Assembly (NCBI RefSeq): GCF_000936425.1
Contig: NZ_AVFK01000001.1
Location: forward strand, 596,534 to 660,533
Source: Skermanella aerolata KACC 11604
GTDB taxonomy: Bacteria; Pseudomonadota; Alphaproteobacteria; Azospirillales; Azospirillaceae
Direction: 5' to 3'
DNA length: 64,000 nucleotides
This document shows, in pieces, positions 49,944 through 61,053 of the stretch. Each line of letters opens with the position of its first letter. The first letter of the stretch is position 1. Made by a program: the position numbers and the translations under genes. Below the pieces are notes generated by a model that saw only the letters and a list, made by a program, of their open reading frames with translations, was not told where the DNA came from and did no database searches.

Positions 49944-51803
49944 ATGCATCCCTACCGGACCCATACCTGCGGTGCCCTGCGCGATACCGATGCCGGCAAG
50001 ATCGTCCGCGTTTCAGGCTGGATCAACCGCAAGCGCGACCATGGCCAGCTGCTGTTCATCGATCTGCGCGACCATTACGGTCTGACCCAGGTCGTCGTCG
50101 ACAGCTCCAACCCGCTGTTCAAGGTGGTCGAGGGTCTGCGGCTGGAATCCGTCATCACCGTCACCGGCAAGGTTGTCGAGCGCACGCCCGAGACCACCAA
50201 CGACAAGTTGCCCACCGGCAGGATCGAAGTCCAACTCCAGGAGCTATCGGTGCAGAGCGCCGCCGACCCGCTGCCGCTCCAGGTCAACAGCGATGCCGAT
50301 GCCGGTGAGGAAATCCGCCTACGCTACCGCTTCCTGGACCTCCGGCGCGAGAAGATGCAGCAGAACATCCTGCTGCGCTCCAAGGTCATCTCCTCGGTCC
50401 GCCGCCGCATGATCGAGCAAGGCTTCAACGAGTTCCAGACGCCGATCCTGACCGCCAGCAGCCCGGAGGGTGCTCGCGACTTCCTCGTCCCCAGCCGCAT
50501 GCATCCCGGCAAGTTCTACGCCCTGCCGCAGGCGCCGCAGCAGTTCAAGCAGCTCCTGATGATGGCGGGCTACGACCGCTACTTCCAGATCGCCCCCTGC
50601 TTCCGGGACGAGGACAGCCGCGCCGACCGCAGCCCCGGAGAATTCTACCAGCTCGATTTCGAGATGTCCTTCGTCACCCAGGAAGACGTCTTCGCCGCGA
50701 TCGAACCCGTGCTGCACGGCATCTTCGACGAGTTCGGTGGCTTCCGCCGCCCTGCCAAGCCGGACATCACGCCGTACCCGTTCCCGCGCATCCCCTATGC
50801 CGAATCGATGCTGAAATACGGCAACGACAAGCCGGACCTGCGCAACCCGCTGGTCATCACCGACGTGACCTCGGTGTTCGAGCGCGACGATGTCGAGTTC
50901 AAGGCCTTCAAGTCGGTGATCGCCAAGGGCGGCGTCGTCCGCGCAATCCGTGCCCCGAAGGTCGGCGACCGGCCGCGCAGCTTCTTCGACAAGCTGAACG
51001 ACTGGGCCAAGGGCATGGGCGCCCCAGGTCTCGGTTACATCCTGTTCGAAGCCGCCGGCGGCAAGGGTCCGATCGCCAAGTTCGTGCCGGAAGCGGCACA
51101 AGCGGCATTGCGCGAAGCGGCCGGCCTGGATGTCGGCGACGCCGTGTTCTTCGTCTGCGACCAGCCCGCCGCAGCCGCCAAGCTGACCGGTTTCGCCCGC
51201 ACCAAGATCGCCGAAGACCTCGACATCGTCGAGAAGAACGCCTTCCGCTTCTGCTGGATCGTCGATTTCCCGATGTACGAGCGCGACGAGGAAACCGGCA
51301 AGATCGACTTCAGCCACAACCCGTTCTCGATGCCCCAGGGCGGCTTGGACGCGCTGGAAAACCAGGACCCGCTGACGATCAACGCCTACCAGTACGACAT
51401 CGTCTGCAACGGCATCGAACTGTCGTCGGGCGCCATCCGGAACCACCTTCCGGAAGTCATGTACAAGGCCTTCGCGATCGCCGGCTACCCGCCGGAAGAG
51501 CTGGAAGCCCGCTTCGGCGGTATGCTGTCGGCGATGAAGCTCGGCGCCCCGCCGCACGGCGGCTCCGCCCCCGGCATCGACCGCATCGTCATGCTGCTGG
51601 CGGACGAGCCGAACATCCGCGAGGTCATCGTCTTCCCGCTCAACCAGCGCGCCGAAGACCTCCTGATGCAGGCCCCGGCCCCCGTGCCGGCGGAACGCCT
51701 CAAGGAGCTGTCGATCAAGCTCGACCTGCCGAAGCCGAAGGTCACGGCGCCGCAAGGCGCTCCCGCGACCCCGGAAGGCACGGTCTCGCCGAAGGGCGCG
51801 TAA
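49944..51803 (+). CDS. aspS: Aspartyl-tRNA synthetase
   Basis: A class II synthetase, 619 residues: an OB-fold anticodon domain ([19 protein letters not shown] ... [20 protein letters not shown]), motif 2 in [20 protein letters not shown], a GAD domain, and motif 3 in [20 protein letters not shown]. Many alphaproteobacteria have a non-discriminating form that also charges tRNA-Asn; whether this one does cannot be judged here. A flexible 20-residue tail ([20 protein letters not shown]) extends the usual length. Confidence 0.97.
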   Translation: MHPYRTHTCGALRDTDAGKIVRVSGWINRKRDHGQLLFIDLRDHYGLTQVVVDSSNPLFKVVEGLRLESVITVTGKVVERTPETTNDKLPTGRIEVQLQELSVQSAADPLPLQVNSDADAGEEIRLRYRFLDLRREKMQQNILLRSKVISSVRRRMIEQGFNEFQTPILTASSPEGARDFLVPSRMHPGKFYALPQAPQQFKQLLMMAGYDRYFQIAPCFRDEDSRADRSPGEFYQLDFEMSFVTQEDVFAAIEPVLHGIFDEFGGFRRPAKPDITPYPFPRIPYAESMLKYGNDKPDLRNPLVITDVTSVFERDDVEFKAFKSVIAKGGVVRAIRAPKVGDRPRSFFDKLNDWAKGMGAPGLGYILFEAAGGKGPIAKFVPEAAQAALREAAGLDVGDAVFFVCDQPAAAAKLTGFARTKIAEDLDIVEKNAFRFCWIVDFPMYERDEETGKIDFSHNPFSMPQGGLDALENQDPLTINAYQYDIVCNGIELSSGAIRNHLPEVMYKAFAIAGYPPEELEARFGGMLSAMKLGAPPHGGSAPGIDRIVMLLADEPNIREVIVFPLNQRAEDLLMQAPAPVPAERLKELSIKLDLPKPKVTAPQGAPATPEGTVSPKGA

Positions 51804-51815
51804 ACCATCGACAAA

Positions 51816-51882
51816 TGCCGGACTTAAGATCCCCGACCTGCAAAGAGCACGCTCACGTAGGTCGGGCCTCTTCAGCCCGACA
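51816..51882. repeat. REP-like pair, one copy diverged, at aspS/ompA-like convergent end
   Basis: 51857-51882 is identical over 26 bases to the copies at 48531-48556. 51816-51841 is an inverted copy with six mismatches of 26. Only 15 bases separate them. The pair occupies the 93-base convergent gap. Confidence 0.8.
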
Positions 51883-51896
51883 TCTAACGCTCCCGA

Positions 51897-53228
51897 TCAG
51901 CACCCGCCGATCACTTTGAATTCAACCCGCCGGTCGAGCGCGTCTGTCGCATCGTCGCGTCCCGTGCCGATCAGGTTGTCGCGCGATCCCATGCCGTTGG
52001 CGATGGTCCGCGCCGTCAGCGCCGGTTCTTCCTGGCCAAGGCGCGTCTTGACATATTCCGCCCGCAGCAGCGACAGCCGGTCGTTCAGCGGAGCCGGGCC
52101 GGTCGGGCTGGTATGGCCGGCGACCTCCAGGCATGACGGGCTGCGGACGGCACGCTCGGCGATCTCGTCCAGCCAGCGGTCGTAGTCGCCGCTCACCGGG
52201 GAGTCCGAGACGAACGCCGTCGATCCCGGACGGAACAGGAACTTGACCGCCAGCCTGTTGTTGCGCAGCCCGTAATCGACGATGTCGCCGAACGCCTGTG
52301 CCGCGTCGTCGCGCAGGCCCAGCTTCAGGTTGGCCAGATAGAGCCCGTTATAAGCCCGCAACTGGTCGCCCGCCCGTGTCTGAACCGCTGCCCTGTAAAG
52401 GTCCAATGCTTCTTCGTAGCGGCCCGCGTCGTAGGCTTCGATGGCGTCGCTGACCAGGGCGGCGGTCAAGATTCCGTCCAGGTAACCGGCGGCGATGGGA
52501 TCTCCGACCTTGGTTCCCTGGCAGGTGGTGATATAGCCTTCCGTCGCCTTGTCGTTCGTCCAGGTCGGGCTGTCCTGGAAGAACGGCGTGGGCGTCGTGT
52601 CCACTCCCTCCATCCGTGCGCGGGCAACGCCCTTGGAGACGGTCCGGCCCGACTTCAGGTCGGCCAGCACCAGGCAGAACCGATAGGCTTCCCGCATGCC
52701 GGCCGTCTTGCCCTCCTTGCTGACCGGGGTGAAGGTCCCCACCAGGACCAGCGGTGCTGCCGCGACGTTCTCGCTGGTGAAGGGCTTGATCTCGAACTGG
52801 GGATACTGCTGCCCGACCAGTTCGGTGATCCTCTTTTGGATCGCTCGCGTCGCCGCCGACTGTGATCCCGTCATGCCGTCCACCAGCGGGTCTATCACGA
52901 CAGGGTATCGTCCCGACGGCCCAGGAGGCGGCAGCGTCTGACTGGTGAACACCGTGGCCGTCGCCTTCGCCACCGCTTCGTCGAACGGCACCGGCTCGAC
53001 CAGCGGGGCAGGGGCGGGAGGAACGGCGGTAGTGCCGGGAATTGCTACGGCGGCGGCAGGCGGCGGTGTTACGGCCGGCGCCTGGGTGTTGCCTTGGGGA
53101 CCGGCGCAGCCGCTTAGCACCAGTGCGGATAGCATCAAAAGCTTGAAGCTATCACGACACAAGCTGGTGCCCGGCAAAAGATCGGAGAAGCCGTCAACAG
53201 TTGTTCCGAAGAAACGACTTATCCGCAT
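51897..53228 (-). CDS. OmpA family lipoprotein
   Basis: A secreted protein with a C-terminal OmpA-like peptidoglycan-binding domain. The motif is in CLEVAGHTSPTGPAPLNDRL then SLLRAEYVKTRLG, TIANGMGSRDNLIGTGRDD and the end DRRVEFKVIGGC. A lipobox LVLSGC at about residue 41 suggests a lipoprotein, but with GTG/ATG starts unclear the signal may begin at ATG 53135 or a TTG; the longer start at 53228 would overlap the caspase gene by 35 bases. Mid-protein has Pro/Ala-rich and TPR-like segments (ALDLYRAAVQTRAGDQL). It may anchor a partner to the wall. Confidence 0.75.
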   Translation of the reverse strand: MRISRFFGTTVDGFSDLLPGTSLCRDSFKLLMLSALVLSGCAGPQGNTQAPAVTPPPAAAVAIPGTTAVPPAPAPLVEPVPFDEAVAKATATVFTSQTLPPPGPSGRYPVVIDPLVDGMTGSQSAATRAIQKRITELVGQQYPQFEIKPFTSENVAAAPLVLVGTFTPVSKEGKTAGMREAYRFCLVLADLKSGRTVSKGVARARMEGVDTTPTPFFQDSPTWTNDKATEGYITTCQGTKVGDPIAAGYLDGILTAALVSDAIEAYDAGRYEEALDLYRAAVQTRAGDQLRAYNGLYLANLKLGLRDDAAQAFGDIVDYGLRNNRLAVKFLFRPGSTAFVSDSPVSGDYDRWLDEIAERAVRSPSCLEVAGHTSPTGPAPLNDRLSLLRAEYVKTRLGQEEPALTARTIANGMGSRDNLIGTGRDDATDALDRRVEFKVIGGC

Positions 53229-54492
53229 CGGTTAAACCCTCGCCAAGTTGCGCACGTTCCATAATAGTGGCACAGCGCGGTTCCTTGGCTCCAGACACTC
53301 TCTCGCGCAATTTGGTTTGTCTTTGGAGTATCGTATCCTTGGCTAAAGGGACATCGCTTTCAATGGATACGATCGCGGGGGTGGGCGTCGTCGTCGCCGT
53401 GGGCTTCCGGGGAGGTGCCGGCGGCGGTAAAGCCGGTGCCGGCTCGGCAGCCGGGATCTCCGGCGTATTCGGCAGGGCCGCGACTTCCGGCTTCCCGCGG
53501 TCCCCCGACCCTTGAAGGCGGCGCAATGCCTCTCCCGCATGCGGGCCGTCCGGAAAGTACTTCAGATACAGCAGCATATCGGCAGGTTCCGTGCTGCTCT
53601 CCAGCGCCTGCCAGAATAGCGCTTCCCGCTCCGGCGCGTTGCCTGGCGCAGGTGCCCTGGTACCGCTGACGTCGCTCGGCGGGATCAGGTAGAACGGATC
53701 GCCACCGAGCGAACCGTAGGTGAACGGCGTCTGTCGTCCCGCCGTCGCCTCGAACACGCTGTCGCGGACGCGGCCGAACAGCAGGTTGATCTCCAGCCCC
53801 GGCGTTTCCAGGTGCTTCAGCAGCGCCGTGGTGTATGGACTGTGACTGTCGCTGCCGTCGTCCGCCAGGGCATTGGCCGCCGTCGCATAGGCAACCAGAG
53901 TGTCGCGCCCGACATTTCCAACCTGGGCCAGACCTTCCGAAACCTGAAGCGCCCGCGTGGTTCCGCCGGCCCGCGCGATCCGAGCGGCAAACGGGTTGTC
54001 GCGGCAGGCGTCCAGGATGACGATCCGCAGGTCGCGTGCCGGTTCCGCTTCCCGCAGGATCATGTCGAGCGAGATCGCGTCATACGCTAGATCGCGTTCT
54101 CGCTGGACCTTGGCATCGACCGGCAGGAAATAGTTGGTCCCCTGCATCTGCAAGCCGTGGCCGGCATAGAAGACCACGGCGACCGAAGCCTTTTCCGCCG
54201 CCCGCCCGAAGGTCTTCAGCTTTTCCGCCATCGCCGTGAAGCTCAGATCGTATCCTTCGACGACCGAGAATCCGATCCGCTTCAGCGCCGCCGTCACGGC
54301 GCGCGCATCGTTGACCGGGTTCGGCAACTCGGCCACATTCTCGTACCTGCCGTTGCCGATGACCAGGGCAAGCCTGTCGCCGGCTGCCGGCATTCCGGAC
54401 GCGCCGAATGCCGGCCCGGCCAGAACCTGACCTAGGAGAATGAAGGCGGCGGCGACCACGGCGGCGAACCTCGACACAGCCAACTCCCGCAT
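53194..54492 (-). CDS. Caspase family peptidase (C14), exported
   Basis: A 432-residue bacterial caspase-like (metacaspase/C14) protein. A signal peptide covers about residues 1-30 (AAVVAAAFILLGQVLAGPAFG). The caspase domain has LALVIGNGRYENVAELPNPV, the catalytic His112 in VVFYAGHGLQMQG and Cys163 in IVILDACRDNPFA, both intact, then DTLVAYATAANALADDG. A Pro/Ala-rich linker follows (APALPPPAPPRKPTATTTP), and a short C-terminal module (RCATIMERAQLGEGL then FLRNNC). Its stop lies inside the OmpA-like gene start. Confidence 0.87.
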   Translation of the reverse strand: MRELAVSRFAAVVAAAFILLGQVLAGPAFGASGMPAAGDRLALVIGNGRYENVAELPNPVNDARAVTAALKRIGFSVVEGYDLSFTAMAEKLKTFGRAAEKASVAVVFYAGHGLQMQGTNYFLPVDAKVQRERDLAYDAISLDMILREAEPARDLRIVILDACRDNPFAARIARAGGTTRALQVSEGLAQVGNVGRDTLVAYATAANALADDGSDSHSPYTTALLKHLETPGLEINLLFGRVRDSVFEATAGRQTPFTYGSLGGDPFYLIPPSDVSGTRAPAPGNAPEREALFWQALESSTEPADMLLYLKYFPDGPHAGEALRRLQGSGDRGKPEVAALPNTPEIPAAEPAPALPPPAPPRKPTATTTPTPAIVSIESDVPLAKDTILQRQTKLRERVSGAKEPRCATIMERAQLGEGLTDADKSFLRNNC

Positions 54493-54560
54493 CGTTGCGA
54501 TGGGTCAAGGTTAACAGTTTCGGCGAAATCCAGGAATGATCCTGTTCACTTCTTCACTGG

Positions 54561-56114
54561 TCATTTCTTCCCGACGATGCCGTCGATCACCAGCCCAGTC
54601 AGCAGCCGGCCGCCCCTCACCGCCTGCCGCGCCACCTCCGATATCCCGCCGCCCTTGCCGGCCAGCCGCAGCAGCCGGATGAGCTGGCCCTGCCGGGCCT
54701 CGTCCAGCCGGGCGGCCACAGCGGCCCATAAGGCGTCCACGTTGTAGAGCGCTCCCGCGTCCAGCCGTACGGGAACCACGTCGTCCGGCCCGACGCCCAG
54801 CGCCTCCGCCGTCGCATCGACCGCTCCCCGGATCGCCTCGGCCTTGCGTCCCGACGGCGCCGCGATGTCGTAGGGAGGCGTCCACTCGGTGAAGGGCCGC
54901 AGCCGGTCGATATGCGACAGCGCCACCAGCACCGGCGGCGCCTTCAGGCTCGGGTGCGCGGCGAAATGGGCGCGCACTGCGTCCAGCAGGCGCCGGTCCA
55001 GGTCCCTGGCTCCGTCGTTGGCGGCAGCCGCCCACAGGATCAGGTCGCAGGCCTGCGCGATCTCTGTCAGCTTCGGGATCGCCGCTTCGCGGTCCAGTCC
55101 AGCGCAGTCGATCAGTTCAAGTTCCGGCCGGTCGCCAGTTCCGCCGACCGCATGGCTGGTCGCCCCATCGCCCACCGGCAGAACGTCGACCGCCGCGACC
55201 ACCTCGCCGCACAGCGCGTTGACGAGGCTGGACTTGCCCGCATTGACCTTGCCGCCGACCATGATCCGCAACGGTAGCGGTCCAGCCGCCGACGGCGCCA
55301 CCGCAGCCGGCTGCAACCCCGCCAACTCGTCCAGATCGGCGCGCAGCCGCCCGCTGTAGAGGTTGATCGCCTCCCGCCCGATTTCCTCGATCACTATCCG
55401 GGCGATCCGGTCCAGCATCAGGCTGGACAGCCCAGCCGCCGCGAAACCGCGCACCCGCTGGTTCAACTCGGCCGCCAGCGCCTGTACCGGGTTGATCGTC
55501 ATCCGCCCGATCCGCCAAGGCCCGGAGAACATGCCGGCCGCTGCCGCGACCGACTGCTTGGCCCGGTAGAGCCGCATCACGTTGTCGAGGCGGATGCTGC
55601 GGGAGCCGGGCACCGCCTCGACCGTCAGCGTCCGTGTCCGCTCCGCCACCCGTTCCGCCAGCAGCAGCGCTTCCGGCAGCGTGAAGTGCCAGACCGCCTC
55701 CGTCCGGTCGGGCCAGTAGTGCCGCGCCACGTCCTCCATGACAGCGCCGGCGACCGCCATCAGCGAATGCTGGTCCATCAGCATCGCGCCGGAAGCCCGC
55801 CGCGCGAAGCCCTGCACCCGCTGCCACGCGATCTTGTCCGCCGGCGTCCATTCCGCCTCGGGCGGCGTGTCGTCCGAAGCCTCGTTCCCGCTCCCGTTCC
55901 CACTTCCGTTTGCGCCTGAAAGCGGCCGCGCCGCGCGCCGGAACAGCACGCCCGCCGCCACGAAGCAGGCCGAACCTCCGACCAGCCAGACGCCCAGTTC
56001 CTCCCGCTGCCACAGCCATGCAAGTCCCAGCGGAACCAGCGCCGCGAAGGGCAGGGCGCCCAGCGCCATCGCCGCCGCCCATAGCAGCCGCCGAGGCCCG
56101 ACGATGCGCTTCAT
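54561..56114 (-). CDS. Membrane-associated GTPase 2
   Basis: A 517-residue protein with two N-terminal membrane helices (about residues 11-35 and 41-58), a Gly/Ser/Asn linker (SGANGSGNGSGNEASDD), a helical region to ~270, then a G domain: P-loop GGKVNAGKSSLVNALCGE (287-304), DCAG at 336-339, and the G4-like LSHIDRL where TKxD/NKxD is usual. It looks like the 50S ribosome-binding or Era-like GTPase class used in membrane contexts. Its ATG overlaps the upstream GTPase gene by four bases; 68 bases separate it from the caspase gene. Substrate and partner are unknown. Confidence 0.75.
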   Translation of the reverse strand: MKRIVGPRRLLWAAAMALGALPFAALVPLGLAWLWQREELGVWLVGGSACFVAAGVLFRRAARPLSGANGSGNGSGNEASDDTPPEAEWTPADKIAWQRVQGFARRASGAMLMDQHSLMAVAGAVMEDVARHYWPDRTEAVWHFTLPEALLLAERVAERTRTLTVEAVPGSRSIRLDNVMRLYRAKQSVAAAAGMFSGPWRIGRMTINPVQALAAELNQRVRGFAAAGLSSLMLDRIARIVIEEIGREAINLYSGRLRADLDELAGLQPAAVAPSAAGPLPLRIMVGGKVNAGKSSLVNALCGEVVAAVDVLPVGDGATSHAVGGTGDRPELELIDCAGLDREAAIPKLTEIAQACDLILWAAAANDGARDLDRRLLDAVRAHFAAHPSLKAPPVLVALSHIDRLRPFTEWTPPYDIAAPSGRKAEAIRGAVDATAEALGVGPDDVVPVRLDAGALYNVDALWAAVAARLDEARQGQLIRLLRLAGKGGGISEVARQAVRGGRLLTGLVIDGIVGKK

Positions 56115-57361
56115 GTGCTGGAAGTCCCGTCCTTGGAAAACATGCGGCTCGCCTTGGCAGCACCTGTCGCCTCCGTCATGGCGCGGCGAAACTCGGCCGC
56201 CACCGCTTCGGCGTCGAACTCGTTCCCCGCCCGCCGCGTCGTCAGGTACAGCACGGCGGCATGCCCCAGCCCGTATGTCGTGGCAAAGCTTGCGATACCG
56301 GCGGCGGCTCCCCCGATCAGCGTTCCGTATCCCGGCACCAGCTTGACCAGTTGGCGCACGCCGAACTGCGCGCCGAAGCGCAGCAGGGCGCCGGCGCCCA
56401 GGCAGCCGGAGAACTCCGCCAGCGTCGTCCGCGTCCAGGTCACGCCCAGGATGCCGGCAAGGCTGTGCAGCATCTTGCCCTGGACGACCGGTACGGCCAG
56501 CGCTCCGGCCACCGGCAGCGTGTCGATCGCTCCCGCCGTCGCGGCATAGCCCCAGACATGCGACAACGCGCGTCCGGCCCCCGGCCCGCCGGCGTCTTTC
56601 AGGCTGCGCCGCGCCATGGAGACGACGCCATTGGTCGACGCCGCCTCCAGCGCAGACCACAGCGCGTCGACGCCGTAGTCCTCCGGCTCCAGCCCGTCGC
56701 CCGCCTGCGTGAAGTCGATCGGCACGAACGAAACGGCGCCGCTGCCCGGCAACGCCTTGAACGCCGCCCGCTGCGCCGCGAGGCTGCGGTCCAGCGCATC
56801 CCCTCCGATCCGCATCCCGCCCAGGAACGGGTAGGGCAGGGGATGCGGTTTTCCGGGATAGGCATCGTGCAGGGTGGTCTGGGCGACCACCACCGGCCAG
56901 TCCGGATGACGCCGCCGCACCTGGACCAGTGCTTCGAGCACCGCCGGCGGCACCGGCCCGACGGCCTTCACGACAGCCAGCACCAGATGCGCCTGACTCT
57001 CGCACAGCGCCAGATCCTCGGACGGATCGTAGGCAACTTCTCCCAATCCTCGAGTATCGAGGAACCGGATGACCGGCGCTTCCGGCGGAAATTCGTAGAC
57101 CCGCGCCGTCGCGGTGCAGGGACGGTAGCCGGTTCCGACCTCCGCCTCGGTGCTGCCGGTCAGCGTTCCGACGATCGAGCTCTTGCCGGTCCCGACCATG
57201 CCCAGCAGCCAGATCACCGGCGCCTTGGCCCGCGCTTCCTCGGCGACTTTGATGTCGCCGGCCGGATCGGGCCTGGGGTTCAGCACGGTGTCGTAGACGT
57301 CGCGCCACCAGCCCGACAACTGCTCTCCAGTCCGATTGAGGAACGTCAACATGGGAGCCAT
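56111..57361 (-). CDS. GTPase 1 with DUF697-like hydrophobic C-terminal region
   Basis: A 416-residue GTPase (ATG 57361; ATG 57352 also in frame). P-loop GMVGTGKS (54-61), DTRG (102-105), and AQTTLHDAYP in place of the normal NKxD G4. A C-terminal hydrophobic half (LPVAGALAVPVVQGKMLHSL ... VPGYGTLIGGAAAGIASFAT) resembles the YcjF/DUF697 membrane domain. It overlaps the next GTPase by four bases, so the two are translated together. First gene of a four-gene unit with caspase and OmpA-like genes. Confidence 0.75.
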   Translation of the reverse strand: MAPMLTFLNRTGEQLSGWWRDVYDTVLNPRPDPAGDIKVAEEARAKAPVIWLLGMVGTGKSSIVGTLTGSTEAEVGTGYRPCTATARVYEFPPEAPVIRFLDTRGLGEVAYDPSEDLALCESQAHLVLAVVKAVGPVPPAVLEALVQVRRRHPDWPVVVAQTTLHDAYPGKPHPLPYPFLGGMRIGGDALDRSLAAQRAAFKALPGSGAVSFVPIDFTQAGDGLEPEDYGVDALWSALEAASTNGVVSMARRSLKDAGGPGAGRALSHVWGYAATAGAIDTLPVAGALAVPVVQGKMLHSLAGILGVTWTRTTLAEFSGCLGAGALLRFGAQFGVRQLVKLVPGYGTLIGGAAAGIASFATTYGLGHAAVLYLTTRRAGNEFDAEAVAAEFRRAMTEATGAAKASRMFSKDGTSST

Positions 57362-57738
57362 CCGCTGTGATCGGCGAGCAAGAGTGGTACAAGACATGGT
57401 GCTTGCACGCAAGTTTGCCGTAAAGACGCTAATAGGATGAAAATCTTAAGAATGCACGTGTTATACCGGTTCCGCCGAAACAGCAGCCGCCCCGAAACCC
57501 GCCACCAACCCCACGTTGTCCGTGATGACATTCGATTACATTCACCTACGGGAAGGGAGATGTCGTCATCCCAGCCGCAAAATGACCGCCGGCCTTGTGC
57601 CTTCCTGCGATCTCACGTGTTACCTGCATTAGTTCAGCGCCCTCGCGAGATTCTCAGTCCCGCCGCGCCGACCCGACAACCATACCGCCAAGCCCGAATT
57701 AAACGGGCGCCCAGATCCTTGCAACAGCCCGAGATACC
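57362..57738. other. Divergent regulatory region between GTPase 1 and treS
   Basis: A 377-base gap between two divergent genes. It contains a candidate minus-strand promoter and a palindrome (see below) and, toward the centre, AT-richer sequence than the genes around it. A small plus-strand open frame at 57437-57742 has a basic, low-complexity product overlapping treS and was not accepted. Confidence 0.5.
57384..57412 (-). promoter_or_regulatory. Candidate promoter and operator for the GTPase-caspase unit
   Basis: Minus strand: TTGCGT (-35) and TACCAC (-10, weak) with 17 bases between. The -35 sits in a 12-base interrupted palindrome CTTGC-GT-GCAAG (57402-57413), a possible repressor or activator site. 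The -10 distance to ATG 57361 is short but workable. Confidence 0.35.
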
Positions 57739-61052
<3,314 letters not shown>

Positions 61053-61053
<1 letters not shown>

